From assembly GCA_963726785.1 (NCBI GenBank), contig CAVSDJ010000001.1, positions 564,942 to 628,941 on the forward strand: 64,000 nt of DNA. Direction: 5' to 3'. Both the position numbers and the translations under genes were made by a program. The notes below the pieces were generated by a model. That model was not told the DNA's origin, made no database searches, and saw nothing but the letters and a program-made list of their open reading frames with translations. The DNA is from DATEKX01 sp963726785 (GTDB taxonomy: Bacteria; Acidobacteriota; Blastocatellia; UBA7656). Shown here piece after piece: positions 38,527-48,367 of this stretch. The number at the start of each line of letters is the position of its first letter. The first letter of the stretch is position 1.

Positions 38527-40708
38527 ATGTTGATCGTCAGGTCTGCAATCATAGCGCTGCTCGTATTTTGTCTTATGGGCATATGTCCATTAAGCAGCGC
38601 GAATCGAGCGAGGGTTTTATTTGAAGTCCCGCCTGTCGTAACCGAGGCATCATTACTTTCTGCGCTTCAATCAGAACCGCGTAACGAGCCTTCGATAGCC
38701 ATCAGCCGCACTAATGCTCAGGTCATCGTCGCTACGTCGAAATGGTTTGACACCACGGACCAGCCAGCGGGAAGAGCTAATAATAGAACCGTTTATTATC
38801 ACTCGTCCGATGGAGGTAGCACCTGGGGTACAAGCGTGCTCGGACTGGAAACCCCGCAGAGAACGTGGAGTCGAGCATCGGGCGCGACAGTCGTATCAGA
38901 CCTTGATGGCAATTTTTATCTCGGCGTAGTGATGCGCGATAACGCCAGTTTTGATAGCGGCGTTTATATCTTCAAATCTATAGACGGCGGGCGAACATTT
39001 AATAATCCAATTCCTGCTATTTTTGATATCGGAAATCTGTCGGCGGTCCAAAAGTTCGGATAAGTGCTATATCACGGTAGACACATCGCCTACCAGCCCG
39101 TTCAAGAATACGGTTTATGCCGTCTGGTCAAGCACAGAGCCTACTCGCAAAGTCATTCTTACGAATCACCTCAAGCCGGGCGAGACGAGTTTTTCAGAGC
39201 CCAGAACCATCAGCCACAACGGCGATATGCGCGGGCCTTCGCTCACGACAGGGCCGAATGGCGAGCTTTATGCCGCATGGGAAGGGATTGGAAATCCAAG
39301 GGTGATATTGTTCAACGCTTCGACGGATGGTGGCGACACGTTCCTGCCACTGACAGCCACGCCGGGAATAGATTTCAAAGCTCATGCATTCGTCGGCGCG
39401 TTGTCGGAAATAGGCACTCAAGGGTTTGTGATCAGGCCGGTTCCTCGTATGAACAGCTTTCCGGTCATTGACGTAGACAGAAGCAACGGGCCGCATCGCG
39501 GAATGATTTATATCGCGTGGGCTGAGACAACTAACGGATCGGATTCGGATGTTTTTATCAAAAGGCTGACGCCTCCCGATGGGCATAAGCCCGAAGTAAG
39601 CCCCGTGGTGAGAGTCAATGACGGGCCGACCGCAGACCAGTTCTTTCCCTGGTTGAGCGTTGACCCGAAAGATGGAACAGTCGAAGTCGCTTTCTATGAC
39701 CGGCGAAATGATCCGGCTGGAAACACAATAGATGTCTATTTCGCGCGCTCGACGAATGGCGGCGTCAGCTTTGATGAAAACAAAAGGCTTAGTTCCGCAA
39801 GCTCAGATGCGCGTGTTCAAGCCAATATTCTTGGAAGCAATTTAAGCCAGATAGGGATTGGCGATTTCATAGCCCTTCATGCGTTGAATGGGAAAGCTTA
39901 CTTGCTCTGGACAGACACCCGACGGGAGAGACAGGAAATCTTTTTCGGCAAGATTGATTTCGAGCCATCTTCGGATGACGGAGGTGGCGGAGGAGGAGGC
40001 GGCGGCGGCAATGAGCCTGCGAATGATAGTTGTCAAACGCCGCGTGTTATTTCATCGCTGCCTTATCAGGATGAACTCGATACGAAGAACGCCACTTCCG
40101 CTGCGGATGACCCTGCTTCTTGCGCGGGGAATCAGGCTCAGAAAACTGTTTGGTACTCAATCACACCGAGCGTTGATACTGTTTATGGAATTGACACGCT
40201 GGCGAGCGATTACGACACAGTTGTAAGCGTCTTCACAGGAGCTTGCGGATCGCTCACGCCTGTGACCTGTAATGATAATTTTGAAAATGCTGGCAACTCG
40301 CCGACCCGTTCTTTGCTTACTTTTGCTGCAACGGCTGGCGTGTCTTATCTTATCGAAGTGAGCGGGAAGGGAAGCGGAGGCATTCTTAAATTCCGCCTGG
40401 GCCATCCCACTATTACACGCGTTGAATACACCACGGCACCAGATGGCAGCGATGCCTTGAAAATAACAGGTGCAGGTTTTGTGAATGGCGACGCGCAGGT
40501 AATTGTCACCAAAAAAGGCGATGATAACGCTATGACTACAATTTTCTTTATCGCGCCGATTCAGGGCGATAATACTGCTACTGCGATGTTCGCGACGAAG
40601 AAGAAATTAAAGAAGCTCGTCAAAAAGAAAAAGACAGTCGAGGTTCGCATAGAAAGCCCTGCGGCGAGTAGTCGGCGGTCAAATATTTTTTCGTTCACAC
40701 GCCAATAA
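38527..40708 (+). CDS. Secreted BNR-repeat protein with PPC-like and C-terminal IPT/TIG-like domains, frameshifted
   Basis: About 727 residues. A signal peptide (MLIVRSAIIALLVFCLMGI) is followed by sialidase-type BNR/Asp-box repeats (HSSDGGSTWG, KSIDGGRTF, ASTDGGDTF, STNGGVSFD) forming a beta-propeller. A run of ten glycines (~480), a PPC-like domain (YQDELDTKNATS to GGILKFRLG) and a final IPT/TIG-like domain starting PTITRVEY and ending RSNIFSFTRQ follow. The frame breaks near 39050. Catalytic sialidase residues are not obvious, so enzyme activity is not claimed. The ATG at 38527 has a GGGGGAAG ribosome site. Confidence 0.8.
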
Positions 40709-40719
40709 AAAGTTTTGGT

Positions 40720-41713
40720 ATGAAAGCCCTCAAGTTTGACGGCAATCTCAGATTCGTCAATGATGCGCCTGTGCCCGGACGCGAAGGCGAAGCTCTCATA
40801 CAGGTGATTCGCGCGGGAATTTGCAACACCGACCTTGAGATCGTAAAAGGCTATGCAGGATTTCATGGCATCCTCGGCCACGAATTCGTCGGGCGTGTAG
40901 TTGAATCTCCTGACGCTTCGCAGGTCGGGCGTAGAGTAGTCGGAGAGATAAACGCGGGATGCGGCAATTGCAAATTATGCCGCGCGGGCGATTCCAGGCA
41001 TTGCGCGTCTAGGACTGTGCTCGGGATCAAAGCGCGCGATGGCGCGTTCGCCGAATACCTCTTGCTTCCGCCTTATAACCTCATCGAAATCCCCGATACA
41101 CTTTCCGACGAGACGGCTGTTTTTGTCGAGCCTCTTGCCGCCGCATTCAACATACTGGAGCAGGTAAACATAACATCATCAACTAGAGTGGCCGTGATAG
41201 GTGACGGCAAGCTTGCTCAAATGATCATCCGTGTTATTGCTCTACGAGGCTGCGCGCTCACTGTAATCGGAAAGCACGCAGCAAAGCTCGCGCTCGCAAG
41301 AGATGTTGGCGCGCGCTCGATTCTGATAAGCGACACCAGCAAGCAAAACGCAGTTGATGATTTCTTGGAAGCCTTGGAATTGAAAAACGAATTCGATGTA
41401 GCGATTGAAGCGAGCGGCTCGCAATCAGGTTTGCCGATGGCGCTCAATCTTGTTCGCCCTCGCGGAATCATTGTTTTGAAGTCTACTCATCACGCATCCA
41501 CTTCCTTCAACGCGTCTCTTATAGCGATCAACGAGATAACGATCATAGGCTCGCGCTGCGGGCGATTTCGTCCTGCCGTAGACCTGCTTGTCAATGGCGA
41601 CGTTGATGTCCGCCCCTTCATTTCAGATGAATTACCCATAGAAGATGGCTTGCATGCGTTTGAGAAAGCCGCTGCGGCCCTCCAGCCTGAAAGTGATTTT
41701 AACCATTTCTTAA
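40720..41713 (+). CDS. Zinc-dependent alcohol dehydrogenase-like MDR oxidoreductase, frameshifted at its end
   Basis: About 331 residues. The catalytic zinc site has Cys35 (AGICNTDLE) and the GHE pair (53-55). The structural zinc site is GCGNCKLCRAGDSRHC. The nucleotide fold starts VAVIGDGKLAQMI. The substrate is unknown. The raw frame lacks a stop and reads on into the HU gene, giving a false 482-residue fusion. Removing one C from CCC at 41678-41680 gives the ending AASSLKVILTIS and a stop at 41711-41713, typical of the family. It starts 12 bases after the BNR gene. Confidence 0.85.
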
Positions 41714-41787
41714 CACTCTCGGCTGCACACCAGGACTTGAATCCGGCTCCCAGAACCGATTTCAAGGCATCCACTCAAAGAAAGATA

Positions 41788-41817
41788 TTGACATGCTTTG
41801 CTTTCAAGTGCTATAAA
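41788..41817 (+). promoter_or_regulatory. Sigma-70-type promoter of the HU gene
   Basis: TTGACA at 41788-41793 and TATAAA at 41812-41817 are separated by 18 bases, 67 bases upstream of the HU ATG. A near-consensus promoter fits a highly expressed nucleoid protein. It also argues that HU is transcribed separately from the upstream dehydrogenase. Confidence 0.65.
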
Positions 41818-41883
41818 CGCGCCGAGATGGCTACCACATATTGTGGAAGCTGCTCTAGCAACCTACGATATTTTGGAGGCCAA

Positions 41884-42168
41884 ATGAATCAAGGAGACTT
41901 GATCGAGAAGGTAGCAAACGCAGCTTCTATCAGCAAAGCAGAAGCCGAGCGCGCCATCAATGCGGTAAAAGAAGCTATCACAGACAGCCTGCGCAAAAAC
42001 ACGAAGGTCACACTGGTTGGGTTCGGTACATTCGCTGTTTCTCACCGTAAGGCTCGGCGCGGGCATAATCCTCATAGCAGCGAGGCAATCAAGATTCCAG
42101 CAACAAAGACTGTTCGCTTCAGCGTAGGAAAGCAATTGAAGGAAGCAGTGAACAAACGAAAGAGGTAA
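41884..42168 (+). CDS. hup: HU-family DNA-binding protein
   Basis: Nucleoid protein of 94 residues that bends DNA as a dimer. It begins MNQGDLIEKVANAASISKAEAERAINAVKEAI and has the core KVTLVGFGTFAVSHRKARRGHNP, where the Pro of the DNA-inserting arm is present, and ends VGKQLKEAVNKRKR. The length is normal. The ATG at 41884 has a GGAGG ribosome site and its own upstream promoter, so the in-frame extension into the dehydrogenase ORF is an artefact. Confidence 0.95.
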   Translation: MNQGDLIEKVANAASISKAEAERAINAVKEAITDSLRKNTKVTLVGFGTFAVSHRKARRGHNPHSSEAIKIPATKTVRFSVGKQLKEAVNKRKR

Positions 42169-42441
42169 TCAGTCTAATTTCTGCCACTCTCCCGTATTCG
42201 AAGATCATACATACCCTGCATTTAGCCAGCGACTGCTACAACGCGCCCTAATTTGCTCGCATCACATAAATGCACTAAAACGTGCGCTAGTAAACTGAAA
42301 GGGTGTGCGCTCGTCGAAACGCTTTTTTCAGTTGAAGGGCTAAGTGGAAATATAACGGGACTTGCTGGCATGTAAGGATTTGGAATAAGGATTGCCTTTA
42401 TTCTTAATCGTGCATCGGGCTTGCCGACGGTGGAGGGTAAA

Positions 42442-42648
42442 ATGAAAAAAGAGTTTTTCAGGCTGGCTTTGAATGCTATTCTAGTTGCATCATTTTCGAC
42501 GGGTCTCGTTCTAGCAGAAGAGAAGCCGAAAAAGGAAAAAATACAGATCGTCGTGGTCGAAAAGAAGGACAATAACAAATCGGGCAATAGGGGTGAACAA
42601 AAAAAGAAAAGCCCCGCCACAGTGATCGTCAATAACAGTAGTCTGTAG
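42442..42648 (+). CDS. Small secreted Lys-rich protein
   Basis: 68 residues, not recognised. A clear signal peptide (MKKEFFRLALNAILVASFSTGLVLA) is followed by a ~43-residue mature part rich in Lys, Glu and Asn with a short hydrophobic patch (IQIVVVE) near its start and one near its end (ATVIVNNSSL). A GGAGGG ribosome site precedes the ATG. It is followed 15 bases later by another gene of the same size and design. Confidence 0.6.
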   Translation: MKKEFFRLALNAILVASFSTGLVLAEEKPKKEKIQIVVVEKKDNNKSGNRGEQKKKSPATVIVNNSSL

Positions 42649-42663
42649 GATGGACGCGATCAA

Positions 42664-42867
42664 ATGAAAAAAGTTGTTTTAGCCATAACGCTCGCTCTGT
42701 TTGGTGTAACCGCTCTTGGCACTCTGCCGTCGGACGCTGTGATGGTCTATGCTCAGAAGAAAGGCGAAGATAAAAAGAAAGACCCGCCAGGGCCTCCTGT
42801 GGTCAGAGATAAGGGCCGTGATTCGAAGCCCAAAGATCCGCCGAAGAGAGATAAAAAGCCGGAGTAG
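42664..42867 (+). CDS. Small secreted Lys/Pro/Asp-rich protein
   Basis: 67 residues, not recognised. A signal peptide (KKVVLAITLALFGVTALGT) ends near VYAQ. The mature ~36 residues are almost wholly Lys, Asp, Pro, Gly and Arg (KKGEDKKKDPPGPP, SKPKDPPKRDKKPE), so they should be disordered and strongly charged. It forms a tandem pair with the gene before it. Such peptides could bind cell wall, nucleic acid or metal; nothing in the sequence decides. Confidence 0.6.
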   Translation: MKKVVLAITLALFGVTALGTLPSDAVMVYAQKKGEDKKKDPPGPPVVRDKGRDSKPKDPPKRDKKPE

Positions 42868-42877
42868 TTCTTTCGTA

Positions 42878-43237
42878 TTACTTCTTGGTGAAGCTTGCCA
42901 GTGCTTCATCCTCATCAGAGAAAATCTCAAACACGCCGTCGAGTTTTGAAATTGCAAGAATATTTCTGACTGACTGAGAAGGGGAAAGAAGTTTAACATG
43001 CCCCTTTTGCTTGAGGACTGAGCGGTAGCATTTAATAAGGCTTCCAACGCCCGTGCTGCTGATATAGGTCACGCTCCTGAGATCGAGCAGGAACTCGATT
43101 TCATCTTTCTCAACAAATCCCTGAACCATTTCGAACAGCTGGTCCGGTCCGTCTCCGGGATCAAGTCTCCCGGTTATCTTAATGATGCGAATATCTCCTA
43201 TTTTTCTGCTGATTACTTTTGTTGGGCGTCTCATCAT
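42878..43237 (-). CDS. STAS-domain anti-sigma-factor antagonist
   Basis: 119 residues of SpoIIAA type. The strand-helix pattern IRIIKITGRLDPGDG, FLLDLRSVTYISSTGVGSL has the phosphorylatable Ser60/Ser61 in the normal place, unlike the STAS protein at 32.7 kb. It should bind a switch kinase (RsbW/SpoIIAB-type) when unphosphorylated. No such kinase or its sigma factor is next to it. The gene is intact. Confidence 0.82.
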   Translation of the reverse strand: MMRRPTKVISRKIGDIRIIKITGRLDPGDGPDQLFEMVQGFVEKDEIEFLLDLRSVTYISSTGVGSLIKCYRSVLKQKGHVKLLSPSQSVRNILAISKLDGVFEIFSDEDEALASFTKK

Positions 43238-43471
43238 AATTACTAACTCTTGCTTGAATAATATGGATTAAGGATTGAAACGCAGCCCCGCCGTTCTCAA
43301 TCACAGTTAATTCATTCCGCCATAGTTTGAAGATAAAATGGGCCCGTGCGGAACCGGCCAATCATATTACATCATTAATACCCTGGTAACAAGTTCGTCC
43401 AAGAAACGCTACCTTTCGATGATTTTGGCATTCATTAAAAGTGTGAAGCGATTCAGATTTTGAAAGAGGTA

Positions 43472-43544
43472 TGGGCGCTACTGGACTCGAACCAGTGACC
43501 CCTGCCGTGTGAAGACAGTGCTCTACCAACTGAGCTAAGCGCCC
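43472..43544 (-). tRNA. tRNA-Val (anticodon CAC)
   Basis: The minus strand folds into a full cloverleaf: acceptor GGGCGCT/AGCGCCC, D-arm with GCTCAGTTGGTAGAGC, anticodon stem CTGTC/GGCAG with loop TTCACAC, and T-arm with GGTTCGAGTCC. Anticodon CAC reads the valine codon GTG. The 3' CCA is not encoded. It stands alone, between a STAS gene and a metalloprotease gene. Confidence 0.95.
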
Positions 43545-43585
43545 CTTTCGCGGAAAAAAAGATTACCAGATGGACAAAGGATTTT

Positions 43586-43627
43586 CCACCCGTTCATCAC
43601 GTCTCAGTTGAGATGATGAACGGGTGG
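43586..43627 (-). terminator. Perfect 14-bp hairpin after the metalloprotease gene
   Basis: CCACCCGTTCATCA at 43586-43599 is exactly complementary to 43614-43627, with a 14-nt loop. It lies 14 bases beyond the stop of the minus-strand metalloprotease gene and before the tRNA, where a terminator is expected. Confidence 0.65.
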
Positions 43628-43641
43628 AGTGCGCGAGCGGC

Positions 43642-45449
43642 TCAGAAGATAAAGACAGTAGAGCGGGTATCACCATTTTGGATAACGAGCTGATTTGTTC
43701 CTGTAGGCCCAATAGGCCGCTTCCCTTTGTAGAATAGCTCGTCCTTAGCGAATTCTCTCGGCACGTAGACAATTCCATTGATAATGATTATGGAGCTTTG
43801 ATTGAAATTATCTCCATAAACATAGAACTTCTTCTTTTTCACCTTGACTTTATTAATTACCGGCACGGTCGGTGCGCTGCTATTCGCGCTGAGTATTTGT
43901 ATCGAAACAGGCCTCGTGTCTATACCCGAAGAGGATTCTGTTGAATCAGCAACCCGCACGGTAATAAGATACGAGCCAGCCTTGCTAGGCGTACCTTCGA
44001 TCACCCCGCCCGACGAAAGGCTCAGCCCCGGTGGCAATCCTCCGAACAGAGTCCAACGATAGGGTGGCGTGCCTCCAGTCGCTGTTAGCGATTGTCTATA
44101 AGTTTTTCCAACCGTACCGCTGCCAAGAGAAAGACTGGTGATGGTTACAGGTGAAGGTGTACCACCCCTCCGCCGCCGCCACCTCCTCCGCCACCGCCGC
44201 CACCGCCGCCCGGCGATGCTGGGTAGAGTGTGAGGACGCCTGATTTATCATCAGTGCCCAACACGGCATCGCGGCCATGTCCGTGCGCAGTGGCCCACAT
44301 GATGGCGCTCGCATCACCGGAGTGGGCTAATCCTATAGAATGACCTAATTCGTGGCAGGCGACCTCGGCTAAATTGGCAGATGTGCCCAAGAAGCAATTC
44401 ATGCCTTTATTGAACACAACATCGGATTCGACCATGCGAAGATATGTTTTTCCACCAACTTGAGAAGGTTGATTGACATATTGCGCGGAGGTGGTTGCAA
44501 CTACACCCGAACAACCAACCGGCGTATCGAGCTGGCCCAGGCAATCTCCGAATGAAATGGTGTTAGTGCTATCTGCGACCAGTCCGCAATTGCCGGTTTG
44601 GCCTGAAATCTGGAGGCGTATACTAGACCCGCTCTGCGTAGCCCACGCGCTCATTGCGCGATCAAGCTCGGCTGTCGCTCCTCCGGCAATAGGTGAGTTG
44701 TTTGGATTTAGAAGGAACGAAACGGCCTGCCCGGAATCTGGCTCCGTCCATCGGATGCCACTGCCTATCAGCGCAAATTCCGGGCTGAATCCTTTAGCCG
44801 CTTTTTTCTTGCGCGCATACTCTGGCGGGATTGCGACAACAGTCTGGTCGGCTTGATCTGAATCAATCCCTGCTATTTGAATTGGTGCGCGATTGAGGCG
44901 GTCTTCGATATTTCGAACGTATGAATCGAACGGAGCGCGATTGGTTATTGTTTCGTTATCTGAGCGCGAAAGAATTTCAACCTCGTTTGCATCTACTTCG
45001 CGGGTGACAATCTTCCTTCCCGTCGTGCTTTCTTCGACAATCGAAAACATCCCCATGAAAGCGTGTGCAACATGCAATGTTCCGTCCGATCCCGTATTCA
45101 GATAAAGCAGTACTTGCTGGCCGCGCGTGAATTGCGGCTGGCCGTTGACGCGTAAGGCTTCGGAACCAGCTATGCCGCCAAGCTGCTTGAGCACAAGAGT
45201 CCGCCCTGACAGACTTCCTTTCAAAAAGCGATCAGTCCGCACTTCGACATAAGTCCAAATGGCTGTGTGCGCGTCATCCCAATCGCTGATAACCGAGCGC
45301 ACGCTGCCTGTAATAATGAAACGCGAATTTGATATTAGTTCGTTGTCGGAGAGCATCACGACCGTAGTCGCTTTGGAGGGAAACGCGCAGAGACAAAGCG
45401 CAATAAGTGGAAGCGCTATTCGAAATAGTTTCCTGCATCGCTGATTCAT
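43642..45449 (-). CDS. Secreted matrixin-like metalloprotease with Ig-like and IPT/TIG-like domains, frameshifted
   Basis: About 602 residues. After a signal peptide (FRIALPLIALCLCAFPSKA), the N-terminal domain resembles those of exported proteins with HVAHAFMGMFSIVEE. The zinc site is HELGHSIGLAHS, followed by a Met-turn-like SAIMWA, as in matrixins (metzincins). A glycine run of ~15 residues encoded by GGN codons follows, and the frame slips there (near 44150). After it come a putative Ig domain (GTPPYRWTL, PPGLSLSSGGVIEGTPSKAGSY) and a final IPT/TIG-like domain starting PVINKVKV and ending TRSTVFIF. The ATG at 45449 has a GAGGT site. Substrates are unknown. Confidence 0.82.
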
Positions 45450-45894
45450 CTTGATACCTCAAACCCTTTCAATACGGCTTGGCTGGAAAACTAATGCTTG
45501 CCCGGTCGGAGGCAGGTCTGAGCTTCGCGCGTTGACTGCGTAACTAACCATCAACCTGAATAAATAACCGGACAGGCTCTGAATATGTTCGAATCTGAAA
45601 TGCAATCCTTCAAGTGGTAAATCATTGCAACGGGGGTGTTGCTCCACTGGTCTATCGCTCAATGCTTTCAAACATGCTACGCGCGCATTGAATCATAGCT
45701 GGATACGCATGTCAAGAATCAATGCCTGCTTCCTGCGTTAAATAATTCTTAGAAAACAAACGTGCTTACATTTCCTGCGAAGGACGTGGGGCCACGTCAC
45801 TCAATCGGGGCATTGGGTAAATTGGGGCGAGCAGGAATTGCCCACCCCTCAGTTAATGACTGCAAAGATTTCTTATCAAAGTTTTGCGCTCGAA
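45450..45894. other. Intergenic region with a small palindrome
   Basis: Region of 445 bases between two minus-strand genes. It contains GACGTGG-GG-CCACGTC at 45783-45798, a perfect 7-bp hairpin that could be an operator or part of a terminator for the upstream glycine-zipper gene. A 70-codon open frame at 45459-45671 has no ribosome site or familiar protein and is not called. Confidence 0.4.
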
Positions 45895-46698
45895 TTAGCG
45901 GCGATTATTCCTCTTGCCATTAATCAGCGACCATATTGCGCCGCCGCCGCCGCCTAACGCTGCTCCTGCAAGAGCGCCGCGCTTGCCGCCCGCAAGAGCG
46001 CCGATAATCGTTCCTGCGCCTGCGCCGATCAATGATTTTGTCACAACGCTCTTCGTTGAGACGCGACGATTAAAGGCGCGTGCGGGTTTCTTCTTAAGCG
46101 CCAGATATGTGCCTGTGCCGCCGCCTGCGAGTGCGCCGATGAGCGCGCCTTTCCTGCCGCCGATAGCGCCGCCAAGCCCTGCGCCTGCCGCTGCGCCGCC
46201 GCCTATCAACAACCATTTGCGTGCGTTCTCGCTCAGGCCGTTATCAACACGCGAAGCGCGATAGTCATTATTGTATGATCGCTCGCCTAGAACTCGTGAG
46301 GTGCCAGCCCTGCGCGAATTCGAATAGTCTCGCCGATAGGCGCTGCCTACGGTTCCGGCTCCACAGAGGTTATTGCGCAAGTTAGCCTGCTGGCCCTGGC
46401 CATCGGTATAACCTTGATTGAATCCTTCAAGATACCCGCGCGCGTTGCTAGCCATTGAAGATTGGTCAGGATAGCCGAGTCCGGTCGCTCCGGCGTTGAA
46501 CCCATCTGCATATCCTGTTTTGAAGTCCCCAACGTAAGCATCGCTGGTCGTGCCTGACTCATTTGCGGAAGTCGTGCCTACGGTGGCCACAGTACGCAAT
46601 CGGCCTGCTTCCTTTGATGAACTATTATTGCTGAGCGCCAATACGCCCGCAGCCGAAAGCGTTGCTGCAAGCAGCATTGCCAAAAATCTAATTGACAT
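45895..46698 (-). CDS. Glycine-zipper protein, exported
   Basis: 267 residues. An N-terminal signal (FLAMLLAATLSAAGVLA) is followed by a Gly/Tyr/Asn-rich region with YxDGF/YxxGF repeats (TGYADGFNAG, LEGFNQGYTDGQG). The C-terminal half has three glycine-zipper blocks (GAGLGGAIGGRKGALIGALAGG, split by basic stretches, GAGAGTIIGALAGGKRGALAG, GAALGGGGGAIW). Such zippers pack in membranes, often outer ones. The function is unknown. AAGGAGG lies 9 bases before the ATG. The gene is intact. Confidence 0.72.
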   Translation of the reverse strand: MSIRFLAMLLAATLSAAGVLALSNNSSSKEAGRLRTVATVGTTSANESGTTSDAYVGDFKTGYADGFNAGATGLGYPDQSSMASNARGYLEGFNQGYTDGQGQQANLRNNLCGAGTVGSAYRRDYSNSRRAGTSRVLGERSYNNDYRASRVDNGLSENARKWLLIGGGAAAGAGLGGAIGGRKGALIGALAGGGTGTYLALKKKPARAFNRRVSTKSVVTKSLIGAGAGTIIGALAGGKRGALAGAALGGGGGAIWSLINGKRNNRR

Positions 46699-46905
46699 CG
46701 TTTACCCCCTCCTTGTTGCCGTTTGATTCAAGCTCAGACAAACTTCATCTACGCTGCACAGTGAAATTTTTACTCTGCAGAGCGTGTCATAAAGTCATTG
46801 TTCAAGACTGTCAGTAACCCATATCTGATTATACTGGGCAACCGAATCAGTCTAAACTGCCTTTGAATCTCGCGCCTGTCCGACCATCGGCGCAGCGATC
46901 TTTTG

Positions 46906-48177
46906 CTATTGCACTATTAAAGGATTAGATCGCCTATCATCGGGCGGATTCGATACAGTTACAACATCCCCGACCCGCGCTTTGACTTTTGCACGCAGTA
47001 TGCCGGAACCTGTGACGGTCGTTTTCCGCCTGTCTCCGTTTACTTCGACGACTGACCCTGATGTAAATCCCGTGCCTGTCACTTCTAAAGTTTTCTTGGT
47101 GATACGAGTGACTGCCGTTATGAGCGGCGCGCCTGTGCCCGCCACCAGAGAAGCATTCAGCCTGTAAAAGCCCGACGAGTTTGAATTGAATGAGCCAATC
47201 CCGATGACGTAGCGACCCGTGTATGGCAGCACAATGTTGAAGCGCGCGTCGTCGCCGTCACTCTGGTCGTTGTAGAAAAATTCGGCCCCCGTCTCGGGGT
47301 CGCTCAAATTGATTTCAGGGTCGAGCCGCGAGCCTAACGCCTCAGCGTCAACGTCTAAGATCAAAGTTTGACCTGCGTTTGCAATGAAACTATAGAAATC
47401 TACATCTTTTCTTTTTGTTATGTCGCCAAAGATCGTCGCTGGCAATTCGGACAACCCTTGGGCCGCAGTATCATTCGGCTCCGTTTCGTCCACGTCCTTG
47501 CCGCGAGTGATGTTGAGCACGTAACCAAAATCGAATCCTCCGAAATCGTCCGCGTCCGTGATTCCGGCAATCAGGATTAGATCTTGAGAAGGAGTGAAAC
47601 GGATGATCGGGTCATCATCTTCATCGCCAACATCTGAGCTAAGAAGGTTGCCGCCTGCGTCGAAGAGCGCGATGTCTGCTATAAGCTGCGAGCCGCTCAA
47701 TCGCGCTGCAAAAGGCTCGATTGTGATCTGCTGCCCTGCCAGGGCTTGAAAGGCAAAAAAGTCAAAGTCACGATTAAAGCTTATTCTGCCGAATATGTTG
47801 ACCGGGAGCGATACAGACTGCGAAACGCTGTCATTCGGTTCAATCTCGTTGATGTCTCCGCCGCCTGTGGCAAAGCTCTGCAAGGTCGGCGCAGACGCGG
47901 CCTGACGATTCTTTGCGAATGCGCTTACACGGTCTTTACGCTGATTCGATTTCGATTGAATGGTTGATGAGTTTTCAGGATGCAGCCGCTTGAAAGCCGC
48001 GTCGCGGTCAATCTGCGCAATGCGCGTGTTGTTGCTCGGTTGTTTTTCGGCGCTCACGCTCGAAGGCCGAGTGATCTTAAGAGCAGGCCCTTCGCTTTGA
48101 GCCGCGACGAAAGTCACTGTAAGAAAGAGTGCGGCAATTGTAGCCGCTATTGCCTGCTTAAAGGATTGCGTAAACAC
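46906..48177 (-). CDS. Secreted protein with two PPC domains and a C-terminal IPT/TIG-like domain
   Basis: 423 residues and intact. The signal peptide is FKQAIAATIAALFLTVTFVAAQ. Two bacterial pre-peptidase C-terminal (PPC) domains each start with EPNDS/EPNDT (EIEPNDSVSQSVSLP; DETEPNDTAAQGLSELP) and contain DFDFFAFQA or DVDFYSFIA. The last ~75 residues, PLITAVTRITKKTLEVTGTG to RSNPLIVQ, form an IPT/TIG-like domain also found at the ends of the BNR and metalloprotease proteins nearby. There is no catalytic domain. GTG at 48177 is the start because AGGAGG lies six bases upstream. Confidence 0.8.
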   Translation of the reverse strand: MFTQSFKQAIAATIAALFLTVTFVAAQSEGPALKITRPSSVSAEKQPSNNTRIAQIDRDAAFKRLHPENSSTIQSKSNQRKDRVSAFAKNRQAASAPTLQSFATGGGDINEIEPNDSVSQSVSLPVNIFGRISFNRDFDFFAFQALAGQQITIEPFAARLSGSQLIADIALFDAGGNLLSSDVGDEDDDPIIRFTPSQDLILIAGITDADDFGGFDFGYVLNITRGKDVDETEPNDTAAQGLSELPATIFGDITKRKDVDFYSFIANAGQTLILDVDAEALGSRLDPEINLSDPETGAEFFYNDQSDGDDARFNIVLPYTGRYVIGIGSFNSNSSGFYRLNASLVAGTGAPLITAVTRITKKTLEVTGTGFTSGSVVEVNGDRRKTTVTGSGILRAKVKARVGDVVTVSNPPDDRRSNPLIVQ

Positions 48178-48280
48178 TGGAGTCCTCCTGCAATCCCCTC
48201 TGCTTCCGATCCACTAACCCCTGGTTTGTGATGTGCGAGAATGGTTTTGAGGTTGCAGGCGAGAAAAATTTTCTGGATTT

Positions 48281-48362
48281 TATCAGTAGCCCGACCGTGA
48301 GGGAGAGCGCAAGTGTTCGCCCTTGCTTACGCGCGGGCTACTGATAGCGCGGGCTACTGATA
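48281..48362. repeat. Inverted repeat with a tandem 16-nt duplication
   Basis: TATCAGTAGCCCG at 48281-48293 is complementary to 48334-48346. The right arm lies in GCGCGGGCTACTGATA, which is repeated exactly in tandem (48331-48346 and 48347-48362). It lies between the end of the histidine kinase gene and the start of the PPC gene and may serve as a terminator for the kinase message. Confidence 0.6.
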
Positions 48363-48367
48363 AATTT

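Noticed and set aside
40720..42168. Dehydrogenase-HU fusion protein of 482 residues
   Set aside because: HU has its own ribosome site and a strong promoter, and removing one C at 41678-41680 restores a normal dehydrogenase stop at 41713.
45459..45671. 70-residue minus-strand ORF upstream of the metalloprotease
   Set aside because: No ribosome site, no signal peptide and no familiar motif. It is treated as non-coding leader.
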